The notes: generated by a model not told the origin, from the sequence alone. A stretch of 64,000 nt of DNA from Thermoplasma volcanium GSS1 (GCF_000011185.1 NC_002689.2:744001-808000); one strand, 5' to 3'; numbered from the stretch's first letter, positions 1-9,810 are shown. Translations and numbers: made by a program.

Positions 1-493
1 CATCGCAAGTAACTTCTCCAATCGACTTCATATAGCTTGTTATCTTTATTCCTAGAGAATCTAGGTAAGATTTTGCCAATGCACCTGCAGCGACCAGCGG
101 AGCTGTCATCCGCCCGGAGAGGAAACCTCCCCCCTCGTAATTGCGGAAATCCCCATATTTTACGTATAATGTGTAATCACTGTGTCCGGGCCGCGGATTT
201 TCTTTCAGTTCTTCATAGTAAGAGGATATGACGTTCTTGTTCTCTATGATCATAGTTATAGGGCTACCGTCCGTGAAGCCGTTGTGCATCCCAGATATTA
301 TCTTTACAACATCCTCTTCCTTCCTTTGGGAAGTTATAATAGTATTGCCTGGCCTTCTGTATTCCATATATTTTTGTATGTAGTCGAGAGGAATTTTATA
401 TCCAACAGGAAATCCGTCTACTAAGGATCCGACGCTTTCACCGTGGGATGAGCCAAATAGGCTTAACTTTAGTACATTGCCAAGATAAAACAT
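1..493 (-). CDS. aroC: Chorismate synthase, N-terminal part (cut by window edge)
   Basis: Converts 5-enolpyruvylshikimate-3-phosphate to chorismate, the last common step of aromatic amino acid synthesis, with reduced FMN as cofactor. The first 164 codons are present and run off the left edge. The protein opens with [14 protein letters not shown] followed by SSHGES, the flavin-site signature of the family, and later carries the conserved stretch [17 protein letters not shown]. The ATG at 493 gives the usual short N-terminus before the SHGES motif, which supports this start. The C-terminal two thirds lie outside the window, so completeness cannot be judged. Confidence 0.95.
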   Translation of the reverse strand, partial: MFYLGNVLKLSLFGSSHGESVGSLVDGFPVGYKIPLDYIQKYMEYRRPGNTIITSQRKEEDVVKIISGMHNGFTDGSPITMIIENKNVISSYYEELKENPRPGHSDYTLYVKYGDFRNYEGGGFLSGRMTAPLVAAGALAKSYLDSLGIKITSYMKSIGEVTCD

Positions 494-793
494 GACCACA
501 TATTGCTAATATGGATTTAACTGTGATCGCCAATAGCCACAGAATATATGAGAATATGAATGTTTACGCTATATTGTCTTTGCTCTTCTATCATATTCGC
601 ACTATGGTTTCCATTTTGCATTCTTATCGAACAATATAGTTACCGTAAAAATTGATCATATCATCCAACGATGCATTCATCATTCAATAAGCACCTCGTG
701 GATTTAGTGTTACGAACGATATGCTTAGCTTTATGGTATTTCAATTTGCATTTAAACTAAGGATAAAAATGAGCTAACAGTTTCGGAGAATCG
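494..793. other. Intergenic region between aroC and the histidine phosphatase
   Basis: Three hundred AT-rich bases upstream of chorismate synthase and downstream of the next minus-strand gene. No frame looks coding on either strand and no tRNA fold or transposon end is visible. It presumably holds the aroC promoter, but several TATA-like A/T runs compete and I cannot choose one. Confidence 0.4.
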
Positions 794-1363
794 TCATGAA
801 AAGAATCTTTTGACTCTATCGCTTATCAAGAACGTGCCTATGCTAAGGACCCTTCCATTCGTAACATCAATTGCACTCATTGAAGCATTCTTTATCTCTA
901 CGCTGTAGCAGTCATCTTCTCCCATGCCAAGCATATCGCATATTAGAGCCTTTATTGGATATGCATGGCTAACGATTATATAACTACCATCATATTCGTT
1001 GATTACCTCTCTCATGCGTTTTACATGCGATTCCCAAGGTTCCATCTTCATATCCTCTCTGCTCTTCCACGGGATCTCAGAAATGTGCATATTATTATAT
1101 GGGCCAAACCCTGATTCTCTGACTCTGTCATCAGTTAATATTTCAAGGCCACATTTATTAGCAATGATCCTAGCGGTCTGTACTGCACGGAGGATTGGGC
1201 TAGTAATGATGCCATCAAACTTGAGTTCGGCAAGTTTAGGTGCAATAAAGGTAACCTGCTCTCTACCGTATTGAGTTAATGGATACCTATCATAATCGGA
1301 TGATATTATGCCGTAGAGGTTGGTTTCGCTTTCTCCGTGCCTTACCAGTATGGCCCTATTCAT
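794..1363 (-). CDS. Histidine phosphatase superfamily protein (phosphoglycerate mutase-like)
   Basis: A 189-residue member of the branch-1 histidine phosphatases. The catalytic RHGESETN box lies at residues 8-15, so His9 would be phosphorylated. The second arginine and acid-base region is seen around SPILRAVQTA (about 55-64), and the distal histidine in VSHAYPIK near residue 132. The family includes cofactor-dependent phosphoglycerate mutases, alpha-ribazole phosphatases and general phosphatases, and the sequence alone does not decide the substrate. The ATG at 1363 sits directly before the conserved ILVRHGE strand. It stands alone, with long gaps on both sides. Confidence 0.85.
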   Translation of the reverse strand: MNRAILVRHGESETNLYGIISSDYDRYPLTQYGREQVTFIAPKLAELKFDGIITSPILRAVQTARIIANKCGLEILTDDRVRESGFGPYNNMHISEIPWKSREDMKMEPWESHVKRMREVINEYDGSYIIVSHAYPIKALICDMLGMGEDDCYSVEIKNASMSAIDVTNGRVLSIGTFLISDRVKRFFS

Positions 1364-1715
1364 ATGTTTTTTGAATTTTGATTTGTTATAATAAGGTTAG
1401 GGAATGCATACCATTCATTAAACAATATTTTTTAAGGTATTTGTTGGTGAGAACCATTTAATTTTCCGACTTTGCTTCGTTATTGGTCCTTACTATCAAA
1501 GCATTCTAAAGTATTAGAAAATAAAGTGCTTCTATGAATATCTGGCGCGAGCTCAAATTGGGTATCAAGCCGTTTCTTCGTATCGTTGCCTATTCTCTCT
1601 TAAAATGAAATAGATCTTCCGATTTCTAAATCTAAATAATCAGGCAGTAACCTAATCAAAGAAATTGAATAAAAATAATACGAAGCTGTTATCAATAAGG
1701 TAATAATAATTCTCC
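1364..1715. other. Divergent intergenic region
   Basis: About 350 bases between the divergently read phosphatase and DUF255 genes. The A/T-rich stretch just before 1716 (around 1675-1705) could serve as promoter for the plus-strand gene. I see no convincing coding frame, RNA fold or transposon end. A 70-codon minus-strand frame at 1600-1812 overlaps the DUF255 gene and lacks family features. Confidence 0.4.
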
Positions 1716-3659
1716 ATGGCGAATGAACTTGTGCACGAAAAAAGCCCTTACCTGCTGATGCATTCCAACGACCCAATAGACTGGATGCCGTGGTCTGAAA
1801 GAGCCTTCTCAAAGGCTGCTGCGGAAAATAGGCTTATATTTTTGAGCATTGGATACTCAACCTGCCATTGGTGCCATGTTATTCATGACGAGAGTTTCTC
1901 TGATAAGGACGTAGCTGATATATTAAATAAAAACTATGTATGCATAAAGGTTGATAGGGAGGAAAGGCCTGATCTTGACTCTTATTTTATGAACGTTTCT
2001 GCAGTTATTAACGGCAGCGGGGGCTGGCCTCTGAACGTTATTTTGCTGCCTGACCGGCGCCCTGTCTTTGCTTTTACTTATGTGCCGAAAGAGGATAGAA
2101 GAGGGATGACAGGACTCAAGACGCTGGCTCAGCAGATCGCGTTAATATGGAAAAATGATCCTCAACAGTTCGAAAGTCAAGCTGTCGCTGTTATGGATGC
2201 AGTTAAAAATAGAATGCCAGGAAGAGCTAAAATCAATGTCGATGTTTTCTCAAAGCTTGAGTTGTCATTACGCACATCCTTTGACCTGCAGGATGGTGGT
2301 TTTTCTGGCTCTCCTAAGTTTTTCAATACACCGGCGCTTAACTATCTATTAGAAAGATTTTACGAAACGGGAAATGAGGAAATTCTCAACTTCATAGGCT
2401 TAACTCTGAAGACGATATCAATAAGGGGCATACATGATCTGGTAAACGGTGGTTTCTTTAGATATTCAACGGATACAATGTGGATAGTTCCGCATTTTGA
2501 GAAGATGCTTTATACTCAGACGCAACTTATGAAACTCTTTTCGAAGATGTTTATGCTTACCCGTGACAATGTGTATAGGGATATGATATATGACATCAAA
2601 AGGTTCATGGATGAAAATCTTTACTGGCCAGGCCATGGATATTATTCTGGCATGGATGCTGACGTTGATGGAAATGAAGGGGGGTACTATAAATGGAGTT
2701 TCCAAGACTTAAAAGTGGCTCTCGGCCAAGATTTTGAAGCATTTAGGGCCATATTTGATATTAGTGAAGGCGGCAACTATATGGATGAACTTTATGGCCA
2801 AACAGGTGACAATCTTATATATTTTACGGGCAGTTTCGATGAGTATAGAAGATCCATAGAGGAAAATGGAAGTACGGACATGTTAAGTAGGTCTATTGAA
2901 AAGCTAAGGGAAGCTGAGAAGAAGAGAAAGAAGCCATCGGTAGACAAAAAGATACTTACAGATTTGAATGGCCTGGCTATTTCTTCGCTTTCTTGGGCTT
3001 ACAGAGCAACAGGTGATAAAGAATTCCTTGACTCGGCAGTATCGGTATCCGAATTCATTATTAAGAACATGATTGGAGATTATCTTCTTCATAGCTTTTT
3101 TGAAGGCTCAGCATCGGTTAAATCCAGCTTGTTTGATTACGCCTTTTTGATCAGGGGCCTAATCGATCTCTACACTATAACATTTGATCAAAAGTACCTT
3201 GAAGAGGCTAAAAAATTAGCTGATGAGGCTATAAAATTTCTTTTTGATGGGAAGTTTAAACTATCAGAAGAAATAGATGACCCACAAATAGCTGATTCGG
3301 AAGTAGAATCCCCATACGCCACAATTGTTGCAGATCTTGATGATCTATCACTTTTAACAGAAGATCTTCAGTACCATCAGATTGCAGATCAAGCCCTTAC
3401 GTCTGTGTTCGATGCAGTATCTCGTTTTCCGTCTGCTTTCCCATCCATGGTTATCTCTGCTGAGAAGCACATATATGGAAAAGTAGTTTCTTGTAGAGCC
3501 AATAAAGTAAGGGAAGCTGAGAGCATAATTCCAAGTGAAATTGCGCTCTTCTCCCAATTAGAATCTGAAAAGTATAACATTTGCACGTATTTTGCATGCT
3601 TGAATCCAGTTGAATCTATTGATGTTTTGAAGAGATCAATTTATAAACTTGCCGATTAA
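1716..3659 (+). CDS. DUF255 / YyaL-type thioredoxin-domain protein
   Basis: A 647-residue protein of the DUF255 family (bacterial YyaL, animal SPATA20). The N-terminal part is a thioredoxin-like fold with [14 protein letters not shown] at about 48-61, which holds a CxxC redox pair. The C-terminal 400 residues form an alpha/alpha six-barrel like glycoside hydrolases and N-acylglucosamine epimerases. The family length is about 650-700 residues, so this copy is full length. No enzymatic activity is firmly established for the family, and a redox or carbohydrate role is inference. The ATG at 1716 precedes the conserved [17 protein letters not shown] motif. It is monocistronic. Confidence 0.9.
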   Translation: MANELVHEKSPYLLMHSNDPIDWMPWSERAFSKAAAENRLIFLSIGYSTCHWCHVIHDESFSDKDVADILNKNYVCIKVDREERPDLDSYFMNVSAVINGSGGWPLNVILLPDRRPVFAFTYVPKEDRRGMTGLKTLAQQIALIWKNDPQQFESQAVAVMDAVKNRMPGRAKINVDVFSKLELSLRTSFDLQDGGFSGSPKFFNTPALNYLLERFYETGNEEILNFIGLTLKTISIRGIHDLVNGGFFRYSTDTMWIVPHFEKMLYTQTQLMKLFSKMFMLTRDNVYRDMIYDIKRFMDENLYWPGHGYYSGMDADVDGNEGGYYKWSFQDLKVALGQDFEAFRAIFDISEGGNYMDELYGQTGDNLIYFTGSFDEYRRSIEENGSTDMLSRSIEKLREAEKKRKKPSVDKKILTDLNGLAISSLSWAYRATGDKEFLDSAVSVSEFIIKNMIGDYLLHSFFEGSASVKSSLFDYAFLIRGLIDLYTITFDQKYLEEAKKLADEAIKFLFDGKFKLSEEIDDPQIADSEVESPYATIVADLDDLSLLTEDLQYHQIADQALTSVFDAVSRFPSAFPSMVISAEKHIYGKVVSCRANKVREAESIIPSEIALFSQLESEKYNICTYFACLNPVESIDVLKRSIYKLAD

Positions 3660-3716
3660 CTACTTTCACATCTATTTATTTACAGTGGATACTATTTTAT
3701 AATAAGTTAATTTTAG

Positions 3717-3725
3717 TTTTAAATA
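3717..3725 (+). promoter_or_regulatory. TATA box of cydAB
   Basis: TTTTAAATA lies 23 bases before the cydA ATG at 3748. With archaeal spacing this puts transcription start at or next to the ATG, so the mRNA is probably leaderless. No GGTG-type ribosome site is seen. Confidence 0.6.
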
Positions 3726-3747
3726 CTACCTATGAATTACTTTAACC

Positions 3748-5124
3748 ATGAATATCGGAACTTTCGATAGGCTACTTTTCGCTTATTCTATTGGTTCTCA
3801 CATTCTGATCGTACTTATGAGCATAGGGCTTTCAGTGATATTGCCTGTGCTAGAGTACATAGCTATAAAATATAAAGACGTATACTACGATCTGCTTACA
3901 CGAAGAGTTGCTAAAGCACTGGTTATGTTCTTTGCGGTTGGTACTGCGTCAGGAGCTGTAATGGCTGTAGAACTTATCGATCTCTTTCCGAAGTTCATGA
4001 CTATTATAGCTGTCGTGGGCGTCCTTCCTTTCTACTATGAAATATTTGCATTCTTTCTCGAGACTATAATGCTTGTGTCTTACTATTACTACTGGGACGT
4101 CTTTAAGAACAGGATGCATCACTGGCTCCTCACATTTGGGGTAGCAGGCGGTACGCTCGCCTCCGCAGTATTTATAACTATGATCAATGCATGGATGAAT
4201 ACACCAAACGGATTCAACATAAGCTACTATGAAAAAACTGGCAAGCTTATAGATGTGAATCCATTTATAACAGCTTTAACGCCATCTACAGGAAGAGAAG
4301 TGTTCCACGTCGTTATAGTGACTGCTTTTGCAGGGTTGATGGTCCTTGGGGCGTTCTTTGCCTATCAGTATCTAAGGGCGAAGACCGAGGAAGCAAAGAC
4401 GCTTTACATGAAGGGGCTTAAAGTAACATTTCCGATGAACATGTTCTTGATTATAATGGCCGGACTGTCTGGGACCTTAGAGATGAGCGGGCTGCTCACA
4501 TACCAGCCTGAAAAATATGCTGCTCTAGATCTTAACCCATACCCAATAGCAAGAGACGCTCCAGAACACCTATTCGGCACGATCGTTGAAAAAAACGGGC
4601 ATTACTATGTATTAGGTGGAATCAAAATTCCATTTGTTCAGAGTCTCCTTGCGGGCAATGGAAATTTAAACACTCCTGTTCCAGGATTATCTCAGTTTCC
4701 GACGAGTACATGGCCTCCATTGGCAGTGCACGATACCTTCGATCTCATGGTAATTGGAGGCACGCTTCTCGGGCTCTTTCTGCTGTCTGTACTTATTGCC
4801 TGGATACTTAAGAAGAAACCCTACGAAAGCAAGGGTTTTATGGTAGCACAGATACTCTTCGCGATCCTGACTATACCGATTTACATTGGAGGCTGGGTGA
4901 CAGATGAGGTTGGAAGGCAGCCATGGATTATATACAATGTGATGACAGTTTACCAGGCTGCCAACTACTCGCCGTCAATTATTGTTCCAGGGTACTTGAT
5001 CATGGCGTTCTATACCATACTGATGCCATTCTCGTATTGGTATGCATTCAGGCTGATGAAACAGGGCGACGTCAAGAAGGAGATATCTAGTTATAAAATG
5101 CCTTCAACTGCTCACGGTAGGTGA
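3748..5124 (+). CDS. cydA: Cytochrome bd-type quinol oxidase subunit I
   Basis: A 458-residue, largely membrane-embedded subunit of the bd terminal oxidase, which oxidises quinol and reduces O2 in the cytoplasmic membrane. Visible marks are the N-terminal heme b595 histidine in AYSIGSHILIV (about residue 19), the acidic EIFAFFLETIM helix near 95-105, the REVFHVV histidine near 190 (heme b558), and the quinol-side GRQPWIIY motif near 390. Length fits the family. It overlaps or abuts cydB, forming a two-gene operon. No assembly genes cydCD or cydX are seen nearby. Confidence 0.93.
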   Translation: MNIGTFDRLLFAYSIGSHILIVLMSIGLSVILPVLEYIAIKYKDVYYDLLTRRVAKALVMFFAVGTASGAVMAVELIDLFPKFMTIIAVVGVLPFYYEIFAFFLETIMLVSYYYYWDVFKNRMHHWLLTFGVAGGTLASAVFITMINAWMNTPNGFNISYYEKTGKLIDVNPFITALTPSTGREVFHVVIVTAFAGLMVLGAFFAYQYLRAKTEEAKTLYMKGLKVTFPMNMFLIIMAGLSGTLEMSGLLTYQPEKYAALDLNPYPIARDAPEHLFGTIVEKNGHYYVLGGIKIPFVQSLLAGNGNLNTPVPGLSQFPTSTWPPLAVHDTFDLMVIGGTLLGLFLLSVLIAWILKKKPYESKGFMVAQILFAILTIPIYIGGWVTDEVGRQPWIIYNVMTVYQAANYSPSIIVPGYLIMAFYTILMPFSYWYAFRLMKQGDVKKEISSYKMPSTAHGR

Positions 5125-5129
5125 TAAAA

Positions 5130-6122
5130 ATGTTTACACTTTTTGCTATTCAATTTTTTACAACCGCTGCAGCCGTAGCCTTCCTACTGACAGAGTTGAT
5201 GGGAGGCTTTATGCTTCTGTTCGACTGGAAGAACAGCGGGCAGAAGATAATGACTTACGTGGCGCCAATTTGGGAAGTTACAGGTACATTCCTTGCAATG
5301 TTTGTTGTTGAAACCGATGCGACGTTTGCTGGCATACTCATCCCTGCAGCTTTTGCATTCGCCGCTTTATTGCTGATTTTCCTTATACTATTCATAGTTA
5401 GGAACGTGGCTATAATACTGGGCGAATTTGCTGGAAGCAGGAAAATTTTCACTGACAGGCAGCTTTATTACATTTACGTTATAGCTACTCTGCTCATATC
5501 TGTAGTGTTCTTAGCCTTTTCATCTGCCATAATAAGTGGAAACGGGGTGAAAATAGACATAGCTGGAAATCCAGTGGATTCGTTGCTTTCAGTAAGCAAC
5601 GCTGAGATATCTTTTAACCTAGCCTCATGGTTGGCTGGGCCTGGCGATATTCTATTTGTAGTATCCGCAGCACTCATAGCATTCGGCCTTTCTCCAGTAT
5701 TTTACGACGTGGATAGGTTTTCAACTTACGGCGTGATATCTTCAGTAATCGGTTTTATCCTAGGGATAGTGTCTTTCGTGCAGATGGGCGTCCACATATC
5801 TCCCATTATAATTATTCCAGCAATTATAATAATAGGTGTACCTATTCTTTACCGGATAGGCCTAGCCAAAAAGATTCTTACAAACAAGGCTTTGTTCATA
5901 GTATTGTTAATTGTCTCAATTTATTCATTGTACTTCACTGTTTATCCATCTGCTATGAACGGCAAGCTTCCGCTAAGTCAAATTATAACAACGGGACCAA
6001 TGGTTATTGGTACGATACTTACTACGGTAGTTGGATTCACTCTGCTAGCTTTCATGCTTTCGCTTTACGTGTATGTAAATTACAGAAGCAGCAGAAATCA
6101 AATGACTACACTACCCAAGTGA
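5130..6122 (+). CDS. cydB: Cytochrome bd-type oxidase subunit II
   Basis: A membrane protein of about 330 residues with 8-9 hydrophobic segments, encoded directly after cydA. The opening FFTTAAAVAFLLTELMGGFM and the FDWKNSG and PIWEVTG stretches resemble the CydB pattern of a Trp-rich first loop. Archaeal CydB proteins are divergent, so the call rests on context as well as sequence. The frame opens with GTG at 5121, overlapping the cydA stop, but the ATG at 5130 (MFTLFAIQFF) is the more natural start. CydA and CydB together form the proton-motive oxidase. Confidence 0.85.
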   Translation: MFTLFAIQFFTTAAAVAFLLTELMGGFMLLFDWKNSGQKIMTYVAPIWEVTGTFLAMFVVETDATFAGILIPAAFAFAALLLIFLILFIVRNVAIILGEFAGSRKIFTDRQLYYIYVIATLLISVVFLAFSSAIISGNGVKIDIAGNPVDSLLSVSNAEISFNLASWLAGPGDILFVVSAALIAFGLSPVFYDVDRFSTYGVISSVIGFILGIVSFVQMGVHISPIIIIPAIIIIGVPILYRIGLAKKILTNKALFIVLLIVSIYSLYFTVYPSAMNGKLPLSQIITTGPMVIGTILTTVVGFTLLAFMLSLYVYVNYRSSRNQMTTLPK

Positions 6123-6284
6123 CTCGTATTTTTAATACTTTATTTTCTGATATTTATGAGAAATAATAAGTAAGCAATTCTATTTTTTTAATAATTGATT
6201 AAGTACATCATTTTATTTTACGAGGTTCAGTATAGATATATTATTGTGGTAAAGCCCCATAACTTTTTACAAGTATCCCGATAT

Positions 6285-6386
6285 AGTGAGCGAGACAACG
6301 AGAAACCAAGCCGTTTAATACCTGATTTACAAGCCAATGAACCGCTCTAAGGGAATCCCTACCTTTAGGGCGAAGAGGAAGTCAGA
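6285..6386 (+). mobile_element. Solo right end of an IS200/IS605-family element
   Basis: The stretch ending near 6386 reads like the right end of IS605/IS1341 elements: GGGAATCCC, then a hairpin CCCTA-CCTT-TAGGG at 6357-6370, then a GAGGAAGTCAG-type terminus. The same terminus pattern is seen at the two other elements in this window (20965-20988 and 42087-42119). No tnpA or tnpB frame remains upstream. In active elements this end also encodes the guide-RNA scaffold of TnpB, so this is a fossil of such a scaffold. The flanking 6123-6284 is AT-rich with no other feature seen. Confidence 0.55.
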
Positions 6387-6623
6387 ATACCTTCCATCGT
6401 TGCACCTTCGAAGTACAAGGCTACTGCAAGCGGTTTTGCATACGTATTCGTCAAGCTTCCAACATTTCTATCAATATTCCTCTTCCCGTCTCTGTTCGAA
6501 GCCATAGGTAAAGGGTACGCAACTCTCTTCACAGCAATATTTCCGCTGATAGGTCTAATTGCAGCCATCACGATACTGCCAGAGATATACGGATATAATG
6601 AAGCAGTGCATATTCCGCAATGA
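6384..6623 (+). pseudogene. C-terminal fragment of an MFS transporter
   Basis: About 79 codons without a start read PSIVAPSKYKATASGFAYVF, continue through KLPTFLSIFLFPSLFEAIG and two further hydrophobic helices, and end TILPEIYGYNEAVHIPQ. This is the last pair of transmembrane helices of a major facilitator (sugar or organic acid family) transporter. It begins exactly where the transposon end at 6386 stops, and no upstream transporter sequence remains. Only the 3' end of the gene therefore survived, with the rest lost during or after insertion. It cannot make a working transporter. Confidence 0.75.
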
Positions 6624-6625
6624 AT

Positions 6626-7384
6626 TTAAACCGAATTTTTTATTTCAATGCTTTTTATTTTTCCTATAATGTTCCTGAGTACAGAGTAAACGTTGTTGCT
6701 TTTTTCAGCGATGCTTCCAGTAACTATCATGTCGGCTCCTGCTAGGGCTATCCTCATTGCAGTTTCAGGGTCTCTTATTCCGCCACCAACTATGAGTGGT
6801 ATATTTATCTTTGATTTAACATAAGATATCGTATCCTCACTGACAGGCCTCGGAGCTCCGCTTCCAGCTTCAAAGTATATAAGTTTGAAACCCATATATT
6901 GAGCTGCTAGACTATAAGACAAGGCCGTCTCGCGATCAAAACTATCAATGAGGTTTGCCTTCCCAACACGGCCAACGGTCATTCCTGGGGAGAAGACGAG
7001 GTAAGCCATAGGTATTTTTTCTATGCCCAAAAGCGAAAGGAATTTTGATGCTTTTACCTGATGGCCCACTATAAACTCTCTGTCGGAAGAATTTAAAAGG
7101 CTCATGAAGAATATTGCGTCTGCGTGTCTCGATATCATGTTCGATGATCCAGGAAAAAGGATGACCTTGAGGTTAGTATTCTCCTTTATAGCTGAAACTG
7201 TTTGATCCATAAGCCTTTCGTCTATGTCAGTAGAGCCGCCTACCATTATGAAGTCGGTCCCAGCCATCTCTGCTTCCTTAGCTATTTTTGCCGATTCATC
7301 AGGTGATTTAGCTGCGGGATCTATCAATGTCATGTGTATTTTTTCATTTTTTAGCTTTCTCATCATCTGCTTCAGTATAGTCAT
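6626..7384 (-). CDS. Geranylgeranylglyceryl phosphate synthase
   Basis: Joins geranylgeranyl diphosphate to sn-glycerol-1-phosphate, the first ether-bond step of archaeal membrane lipid synthesis. The 252-residue TIM-barrel protein shows MTLIDPAAKSPDESA near the N-terminus, FIMVGGSTDID at about 46-56, LFPGSSNMIS, YFEAGSGAPRPV near 170, PLIVGGGIRDPETA and ADMIVTGSIAEK. These are the phosphate-binding loops of PcrB/GGGPS enzymes. It is the last gene of the overlapping minus-strand operon and shares one base with the DGGGP synthase gene, which performs the next step. Confidence 0.95.
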   Translation of the reverse strand: MTILKQMMRKLKNEKIHMTLIDPAAKSPDESAKIAKEAEMAGTDFIMVGGSTDIDERLMDQTVSAIKENTNLKVILFPGSSNMISRHADAIFFMSLLNSSDREFIVGHQVKASKFLSLLGIEKIPMAYLVFSPGMTVGRVGKANLIDSFDRETALSYSLAAQYMGFKLIYFEAGSGAPRPVSEDTISYVKSKINIPLIVGGGIRDPETAMRIALAGADMIVTGSIAEKSNNVYSVLRNIIGKIKSIEIKNSV

Positions 7385-8253
7385 TAAAATGCACCCGCAA
7401 GGAATGAAGCCATACCAACTATCATTGCATACTTTGAGACTTTCTGGCCTATAGATGGGTTGCGGCTTGAAAAAATACCTGATAAAATGAATATAGCATC
7501 AGCGACTATAACAACGTAAAGGTAGTAAATTGAGAGTATTTTCAATAGATATGGTATAAATGATACTAAAATCAGTACACCTATGATAATATCAGATACT
7601 AGTAGCGCTTTTTTTACTCCATATTTTTTAGGAAAAGTTATTCTGTCCTTATCTCCGTTTACGTCCTCAACGTCTTTTATTATCTCACGGGACATATTTG
7701 ACGTAAAGGCAAGAACGAAGAGAAAGATCATCTTTCCATAGGATGAAACTGAAATACCGCCGAACACGAAAATAAGCCCAATAAGCAGGCTTATAACCGT
7801 GTTCCCTGGTAGGCCAGTCTTCTTAAAGTATAACTCGTAAAATATGAGCAGCATGATAGCCAAAACCACTATGCCTGTTGCAATAAACGATATTAACAGA
7901 GAGAGAACAATTGCAACTGCGAACATTGCAGATGCAATAAATTTTGCGCTGGAAACTCTTATTTCACCAGTTACCAATGGCCTATTCGGGTGGTTGACCC
8001 TATCCACATCGATATCTACTATATCATTAATTATATTGCCTCCAGACGTCACAAGAAAAACTGAAAAAGCTGCCAATGTAACGGGCAGGAGATGGCTCGT
8101 AACAGCATATCCAATAGCTATAAAAGCGGATATGTACGTGGATATGAAACCCATGAAGCCGTTTACCGGCCTCACGATGGAAAATCTGCTCATCCTGAGG
8201 GAATAAGCTCTAGCAGATATATTATTCTTGCTAATCGAACTATCGCTTCGCAT
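7384..8253 (-). CDS. ubiA: Digeranylgeranylglyceryl phosphate synthase (UbiA family)
   Basis: Adds the second geranylgeranyl chain to GGGP at the membrane. This 289-residue UbiA-superfamily prenyltransferase has the first aspartate-rich motif NDIVDIDVDRVNHPNRPL near residue 75 and the second, DVEDVNGDKDRITFP, near 200; both bind Mg2+ and the diphosphate. Around eight transmembrane helices are apparent. Direct adjacency to GGGP synthase in one operon makes this assignment firmer than for a lone UbiA protein. The 5' end overlaps the 3' end of trm1 by 14 bases. Confidence 0.93.
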   Translation of the reverse strand: MRSDSSISKNNISARAYSLRMSRFSIVRPVNGFMGFISTYISAFIAIGYAVTSHLLPVTLAAFSVFLVTSGGNIINDIVDIDVDRVNHPNRPLVTGEIRVSSAKFIASAMFAVAIVLSLLISFIATGIVVLAIMLLIFYELYFKKTGLPGNTVISLLIGLIFVFGGISVSSYGKMIFLFVLAFTSNMSREIIKDVEDVNGDKDRITFPKKYGVKKALLVSDIIIGVLILVSFIPYLLKILSIYYLYVVIVADAIFILSGIFSSRNPSIGQKVSKYAMIVGMASFLAGAF

Positions 8254-9268
8254 AGGCCTTCAATATTTCAGATACTTCAGCATAAGGGCAGTCAGTTTTT
8301 ATGCCAGTTGGCGAAAATGATGTCCTATGCGCCTCGTATCCGTGTTTCATTATTTCATCCATTACTTTGGCTAGTGGCGGTAGGCTTAGCGATGTTTTCC
8401 TTGCAATATCTGTCAGGTCAACGAAGAGCAGCCTATTATCATGCTTTATCATCTCTATCTTTTTGCTCACCCTTGGATCTCTTATCTTTTCCAAGAGTTC
8501 TGCGTTATTAAGATTGGATAGCCATACAGGGCCTTCATTTACATCTTTGAACGAATTATCGATCGTAGTGTGCTTGTTTAAATATCCAATATTTTCAATC
8601 ATTTTGTCTGCCCCATTAACGCCTTTTCCCACTTTTACGAAAACCCTATAATAATGATGGTTCCATATGGACAATTGCGGTTCTATGTATCTGTCAAATG
8701 CAGCAGCTCTTCTCGCGATATACCCTATAAGTGTTCGGATGCCCATTTCGTGCCTATATATGTCGTTGACTATATAGGCGCCATACCTTCTCCTTGTTTT
8801 ATTTAGTGTGGATCCGGTAAGTGTAGATTGGTCAGTGGCAGTGATCCCAAGGTATCCTCCTTTTCTTACATTCATTATAGCGGCATCTAGATAAGGCACA
8901 GGAGATCCGTATGGATCAACATCAATGTAATCGAAGGCGATATGGGAAGAGACGCACTGGAAATTATCGTGGATAAGATCAGCTTCGGCGTTGTTTATAG
9001 CAATATTTTGTTTTATTATTTCGCAGGAACTGGGTGAAATTTCAGCTATCACAACCTTTGCTTTCGTCTCAAGGGATATACGTATTCCCCTAACACCTGA
9101 ACCGCCGAACCCGTCTAAGACCTTTTCAACTCCAAATTCGTTGATTAGATCTATGGTTAAGTCTCTATTGAGCACTTGGTCAGCGTTGTAAAAACCTGGA
9201 GATCTTCTGCCGGGCCCAGAGTAAGCCTCCGGGACTTCTATTACGGCACTGCCTTCAGTTATTCTCAT
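8240..9268 (-). CDS. trm1: tRNA (guanine26-N2)-dimethyltransferase
   Basis: SAM-dependent enzyme that makes N2,N2-dimethylguanosine at position 26 of tRNA. The 342-residue protein has the SAM site VLDGFGGSGVRGIR (about 50-63), the catalytic-site DVDPYGSPVPYLDAA (about 116-130), and the family stretch GITATDQSTLTG. The C-terminal 100 residues are the Trm1-specific domain. Archaeal Trm1 proteins are usually 370-390 residues, so this copy is slightly short but keeps all core motifs. It overlaps both neighbouring operon genes by a few bases. Confidence 0.95.
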   Translation of the reverse strand: MRITEGSAVIEVPEAYSGPGRRSPGFYNADQVLNRDLTIDLINEFGVEKVLDGFGGSGVRGIRISLETKAKVVIAEISPSSCEIIKQNIAINNAEADLIHDNFQCVSSHIAFDYIDVDPYGSPVPYLDAAIMNVRKGGYLGITATDQSTLTGSTLNKTRRRYGAYIVNDIYRHEMGIRTLIGYIARRAAAFDRYIEPQLSIWNHHYYRVFVKVGKGVNGADKMIENIGYLNKHTTIDNSFKDVNEGPVWLSNLNNAELLEKIRDPRVSKKIEMIKHDNRLLFVDLTDIARKTSLSLPPLAKVMDEIMKHGYEAHRTSFSPTGIKTDCPYAEVSEILKAYAKR

Positions 9269-9810
9269 TCTTCGCCCTTCAAAACGTGCATAACTTTGAA
9301 TGGGAGTATGTTCTTGTTTATTGGCGTTATATCAAATACTCTTACACCTTCCAGGCTCTTTATTTCCTGGAGCACTGGATTCCTTGATCTCTTGTGTAGT
9401 GTCACGATAAGCGGCTTTCCACATTTTAGTGTCTCTTCTATTTCTGAGTGTATTTTTTTAGTTGTATTCTCGAGCTTCCCTACTTCATCTATTATAATTA
9501 CGTCTGCGCTTTCCCTGGCCTTTTGCAAACTGGGTATAAGAATCTCTTCAAGAAGTCTAGTGTCAACGCCTAGCTTGTCTATTTTTACCCTCGATACAAA
9601 CTTCTCATCACAGAACTGTACTTTTTTCTTTGTAAGAATATCTTCTATGGTGTAGCCAGTGAGCTTGCCGTCGTCCGATACCTTAGATATTAGCACACCT
9701 TGAACGTTCAAACCGTCGTTTTGGAGCATGCCTATGATTTTTTGAAGCGCTTCGGCCTTTATCGAACCCACAGGTCCAGTAATTCCAATTTTTATTGCCA
9801 TTTCGATCAT
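9265..9810 (-). CDS. THEP1-like NTPase with degenerate P-loop
   Basis: A 181-residue protein of the THEP1 nucleoside-triphosphatase type. The Walker B region IIIDEVGKLE (about 100-109) and the following THLHKR-like strand are recognisable. The Walker A site is odd: it reads GITGPVGSIKAEA instead of the usual GxxGxGKT/S, so the canonical lysine-serine/threonine pair is missing. The protein may bind nucleotide differently or not hydrolyse it. The start ATG at 9810 overlaps the mptD stop codon (ATGA), indicating translational coupling; an ATG four codons later is also possible. Confidence 0.7.
   Translation of the reverse strand: MIEMAIKIGITGPVGSIKAEALQKIIGMLQNDGLNVQGVLISKVSDDGKLTGYTIEDILTKKKVQFCDEKFVSRVKIDKLGVDTRLLEEILIPSLQKARESADVIIIDEVGKLENTTKKIHSEIEETLKCGKPLIVTLHKRSRNPVLQEIKSLEGVRVFDITPINKNILPFKVMHVLKGEE

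Noticed and set aside
1600-1812. 70-codon minus-strand frame at the start of the DUF255 gene
   Set aside because: It overlaps the coding start of a confident gene and has no family features.
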